Source of the DNA: Nitrospirales bacterium LBB_01
Lineage (GTDB): Bacteria; Nitrospirota; Thermodesulfovibrionia; Thermodesulfovibrionales; Magnetobacteriaceae
Length of the DNA: 64,000 nucleotides
Assembly: GCA_004376055.2 (NCBI GenBank)
Contig: CP049016.1
Span: forward strand, 2,542,001-2,606,000
Direction of reading: 5' to 3'
A model generated the notes under the pieces. The model searched no databases. It worked only from the letters and a program-made list of their open reading frames with translations, and had not been told where the DNA came from. Positions 63,361-64,000 of this stretch are shown here, one piece after another; position 1 is the stretch's first letter; every line of letters begins with the position of its first letter. The translations under genes were made by a program, and so were the position numbers.

Positions 63361-64000
63361 TGCTTCTAAGGACTGAGGGCATTGTCTTTAAGAGCTTTCC
63401 GCTGGGAGAGGCCGATTTAATCCTTACAGTGTTGTCTTGTGACGGAGGGTTTCTAAGAGCTTTTGCAAAAAGCCCAAGAACTACCAAAAGCCGCTTTGGA
63501 AGCGCTCTTGAGCCGCTTTCTCATCTGCGGATTTCTCTTATGGGTAAAGAACATGCTGACCTTCCGCGTCTTACTCAGGCCGATATAATTCACTCATACC
63601 AAAAACTCAGAGAGCAATTTGACTGTTTCCTGAGAATTAGCGAACTGCTTGAAATCACATTGTCACTGTTTGGTGAAAAGGAACATCACGAGGGACTGTT
63701 TGAACTTCTGGTGGATACGTTAAACGCTATTGAAACAGAGAAGGAAAATGTAGCATTGCGGAGGTTTTTGTTTTATAAGGTCAGGGTGCTTGAAAAAGCA
63801 GGGTTATCGCCACGACTTCATGGCTGTGTCCGATGCGGCGTATCCGTAGGCACTTTCTATTTTAGCGAGGGCGCTGTTATCTGCGGCAAGTGTAAAGATA
63901 AAACTACAGATGAGACCCGCTCAGCAAGCGCACGGTTAATCAGCATGGGGGCTGTAAACCTCTATGAAACCATTCGCACATGGAGTTGGGATAAACTTAA
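63360..64000 (+). CDS. recO: DNA repair protein RecO, 3' end beyond window
   Basis: The frame from ATG 63360 starts MLLRTEGIVFKSFPLGEAD, the usual RecO N-terminal OB-fold. It continues through SPRTTKSRFGSALEPL and a helical region, with the zinc-binding CVRCGV and CGKCK pair. It is open to the end of the window (about 213 codons of an expected 240-250). RecO helps load RecA with RecR in recombinational repair. The start overlaps the DUF151 stop by one base. Confidence 0.9.
   Translation, partial: MLLRTEGIVFKSFPLGEADLILTVLSCDGGFLRAFAKSPRTTKSRFGSALEPLSHLRISLMGKEHADLPRLTQADIIHSYQKLREQFDCFLRISELLEITLSLFGEKEHHEGLFELLVDTLNAIETEKENVALRRFLFYKVRVLEKAGLSPRLHGCVRCGVSVGTFYFSEGAVICGKCKDKTTDETRSASARLISMGAVNLYETIRTWSWDKL

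Overview
This window looks like a chromosomal segment of a Gram-negative, flagellated bacterium. It carries lipid A and Kdo genes (lpxC, kdsB, kdsD), a TonB/outer-membrane receptor locus, motAB behind a sigma-54-like promoter, and the housekeeping blocks tig-clpP-clpX, nadE, rsmI-purN, parAB, pgi, hemB, era and recO. The moderately AT-leaning DNA, the many B12/radical-SAM, TPR and two-component proteins, and the dispersed 'TGGATTCCTGC...' and 'GAGATTGCCAC' inverted repeats would fit a Nitrospirota (Thermodesulfovibrio/Magnetobacterium-like) or deltaproteobacterial genome. That assignment is an inference from gene style; no rRNA is present to test it.

Layout. 1-4066: end of a polyprenyl-phosphate glycosyltransferase, then tig-clpP-clpX. 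4111-8494: two tandem paralogous polytopic membrane proteins with a GT-C-like DxD in the first loop; a third copy lies at 30336. 8491-10818 (minus): a small soluble histidine kinase and a receiver-TPR protein. 11049-19127 (minus): a tightly packed six-gene operon (B12-radical SAM protein, GT2, methyltransferase, membrane protein, two TMTC-like TPR glycosyltransferases). 19227-23239: nadE, lipoprotein, ferritin-like protein, rsmI, purN. 23333-28408: small exported protein, TonB-dependent receptor, periplasmic protein, membrane polyferredoxin, Cys-rich peptide, TonB and a DUF2318-like lipoprotein, read here as a candidate reductive metal-uptake system. 28527-30213: DUF928-like and NlpC/P60 proteins. 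30336-37896: a second surface-glycan block, with a dead toxin-antitoxin pair and a MITE inside it. 38101-40453: motAB and a radical SAM protein. 40585-43213: tRNA-Ser, a decayed prophage remnant with an IS200 copy and a broken integrase, then tRNA-Leu. 43425-49660: lpxC, a large hybrid kinase and an arsenic locus. 49994-55006: parA-parB-kdsB-pyrG-kdsD. 55107-56659: two paralogous secreted proteins of unknown function. 56879-61126: pgi, hemB, a zinc-ribbon peptide, and an unusual pseudo-receiver/TM/SPOR protein. 61168-64000: tRNA-Leu, IS remnants, era, a DUF151 nuclease-like gene and the start of recO.

How the genes fit together. Two blocks supply sugar transfer and methylation steps for a surface glycan or glycoprotein (GT2 lipid-sugar synthases plus GT-C-type membrane transferases plus methyltransferases). 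parB, kdsB and pyrG share CTP. The TonB locus would bring a metal or metal chelate across both membranes with electrons from a membrane ferredoxin. Several promoters can be read directly (tig, receiver-TPR, nadE, nlpC, parA, hemB, motA); those of nadE and hemB place transcription start at or within a base or two of the start codon, suggesting leaderless mRNAs.
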